DNA of 64,000 nt. Origin: Candidatus Poribacteria bacterium. GTDB taxonomy: Bacteria > Poribacteria > WGA-4E > GCA-2687025. Shown here one piece after another: positions 63,279-64,000 of this stretch. Numbering within the stretch: position 1 is the stretch's first letter; every line of letters begins with the position of its first letter. The stretch is from NCBI GenBank assembly GCA_018644665.1, contig JABGQA010000108.1:67527-131526 (forward strand). Reading direction: 5' to 3'. A model generated the notes under the pieces. The model ran no database searches and was not told the origin of the DNA. It saw nothing but the letters and a program-made list of their open reading frames with translations. Both the position numbers and the translations under genes were made by a program.

Positions 63279-64000
63279 ATGAAGATCACGAAGCTAGAAA
63301 CAGTGTGCCTGTCGCGGATGCACGAACCGGAGCGGCAGTGGGTCACCGCGCGCTACCGGACCGTGAAGGCGGACTGCGCGGTCGTCGTCGTGCACACGGA
63401 CGAGGGGCTCACGGGCATCGGCGAGGCGAGCGCGTACGGTGGACCTCTGCTGATCCGCGACATGGTCGAGTGGCTGGCTCCCGAGCTAGTGGGACTGCGT
63501 CCCGACGACGCGGCCACGATGCTCAGTCCGAACGGCCGAGGCCGTCAGTACGACGCCGCTGTCGCGGGTATCGACTGCGCCCTGTGGGATTTGCGCGGGA
63601 AGATCGCAGGGAAGCCCGTGGCGAAGCTCCTCGCGGAGGACGCCGACGATCGCGTCCGGCTGTACGCGTCGAGCGGCTGCCGTTACGACTGGCGGGATAG
63701 ACCTGAGCAACTCATCGACGAGGCGCTGGAGTACATCGCCCTCGGCTACACGGCGATGAAGTTCCGCATAGGCACGGAGTGGTCCTGGGACGGCGTGACC
63801 GTCGCGCGGTTCCTCGATCTCGTCCGCGCGCTGCACTCAGCCGTCGACGGGCGCATGGAGCTGATGCTCGACGGAAACTGCCGGCTCACGGAGGCGCAGG
63901 CGCTCGAGGTCGCGCTGGAACTCGACCGGCTCGACTTCGCGTGGTTTGAGGAGCCGATCCCCCACGCCGATATCGACGCGTACGCGCGCATCAACGCGGC
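63279..64000 (+). CDS. enolase-superfamily enzyme (mandelate racemase/muconate lactonising type), cut by window end
   Basis: The first 240 codons of a gene that runs off the window. The N-terminal capping domain shows VVVVHTDEGLTGIGEASAYG and AVAGIDCALWDLRGKIAGKP. The barrel begins with YTAMKFRIGTEWS (catalytic Lys region), then LMLDGNCRLTEAQ (first metal ligand Asp) and FAWFEEPIPHADIDAY (second ligand Glu). It abstracts a proton alpha to a carboxylate, often as a sugar-acid dehydratase or epimerase. AGGAGAGGAAG precedes the ATG. A sugar-acid role would suit the nearby genes (inference). Confidence 0.92.
   Translation, partial: MKITKLETVCLSRMHEPERQWVTARYRTVKADCAVVVVHTDEGLTGIGEASAYGGPLLIRDMVEWLAPELVGLRPDDAATMLSPNGRGRQYDAAVAGIDCALWDLRGKIAGKPVAKLLAEDADDRVRLYASSGCRYDWRDRPEQLIDEALEYIALGYTAMKFRIGTEWSWDGVTVARFLDLVRALHSAVDGRMELMLDGNCRLTEAQALEVALELDRLDFAWFEEPIPHADIDAYARINA

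Noticed and set aside
1-64000. CRISPR arrays, IS elements, prophage, rRNA
   Set aside because: No regular direct repeats, transposase, integrase or rRNA sequence seen.

Overview
This is a 64 kb piece of a high-G+C bacterial chromosome with strong G/C preference at third codon positions. There is no rRNA, phage, insertion sequence or CRISPR array. The gene content includes an arylsulfatase, an alpha-L-fucosidase, heparinase II/III, PmoA (DUF6807), a CehA/McbA-like metallohydrolase, a DUF6785-type membrane protein, DUF5916, YyaL, a double-length UvrA and a membrane pyrophosphatase. This mix suggests an uncultured polysaccharide-degrading bacterium of the Poribacteria/Planctomycetes/Latescibacteria kind. 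That placement is inference from gene content only.

Layout: (1) 44-3572, minus: ECF sigma factor, anti-sigma-like protein and exported TPR protein. (2) 3752-10236, plus: cupin, sulfatase, VOC protein, a relic of a second sulfatase, HAD hydrolase, PfkB sugar kinase, a second VOC protein and an APH-like kinase. (3) 10379-12290, minus: a decaying segment with a coding-like fragment and a beta-propeller (FG-GAP/VCBS-like) pseudogene. (4) 12903-21868: pentapeptide-repeat/NTF2 fusion, fucosidase, redoxin/cytochrome/PHM lipoprotein, M20 peptidase and CehA-like protein. (5) 21944-25636, minus: PmoA, GDPD and heparinase operon. (6) 26360-35585: orphan DNA methyltransferase, DUF6785 protein, small membrane protein, VWA protein, YyaL and an MFS transporter. 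(7) 35910-44070: M23 peptidase, tRNA-Leu(CAG), folC, hppA and DUF5916 protein. (8) 44086-49821, minus: tandem-fused uvrA, with a nested inverted repeat in its upstream region. (9) 50328-52359: exported truncated haemoglobin and a DUF2652-like/ArsM-like methyltransferase with a probable selenocysteine. (10) 52379-58932, minus: mobA, moeA, sulfite-oxidase-like enzyme, TrxR-like flavoprotein and SnoaL-like protein, preceded by a double-length ThyX. (11) 59227-64000: LamG protein, ankyrin protein, Asp/Glu-racemase-like protein, MDR dehydrogenase and a truncated enolase-superfamily gene.

The most notable observation is at 50935-52359. The methyltransferase frame meets an in-frame TGA at codon 410, exactly where related ArsM-type proteins usually have Cys in a CIAGA/CISGA-like motif. 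It then continues for 64 clearly coding codons. Seventeen bases after the TGA there is a perfect 8-bp stem with a GGA loop, which matches the bacterial SECIS pattern. Read through, the gene is a 474-residue selenoprotein fusing a cyclase-like domain to a methyltransferase.

Other features worth attention are gene fusions and duplications (UvrA x2, ThyX x2, pentapeptide-TM-NTF2, redoxin-cytochrome-PHM), a molybdenum-cofactor operon serving one exported oxidase, and several decayed genes.
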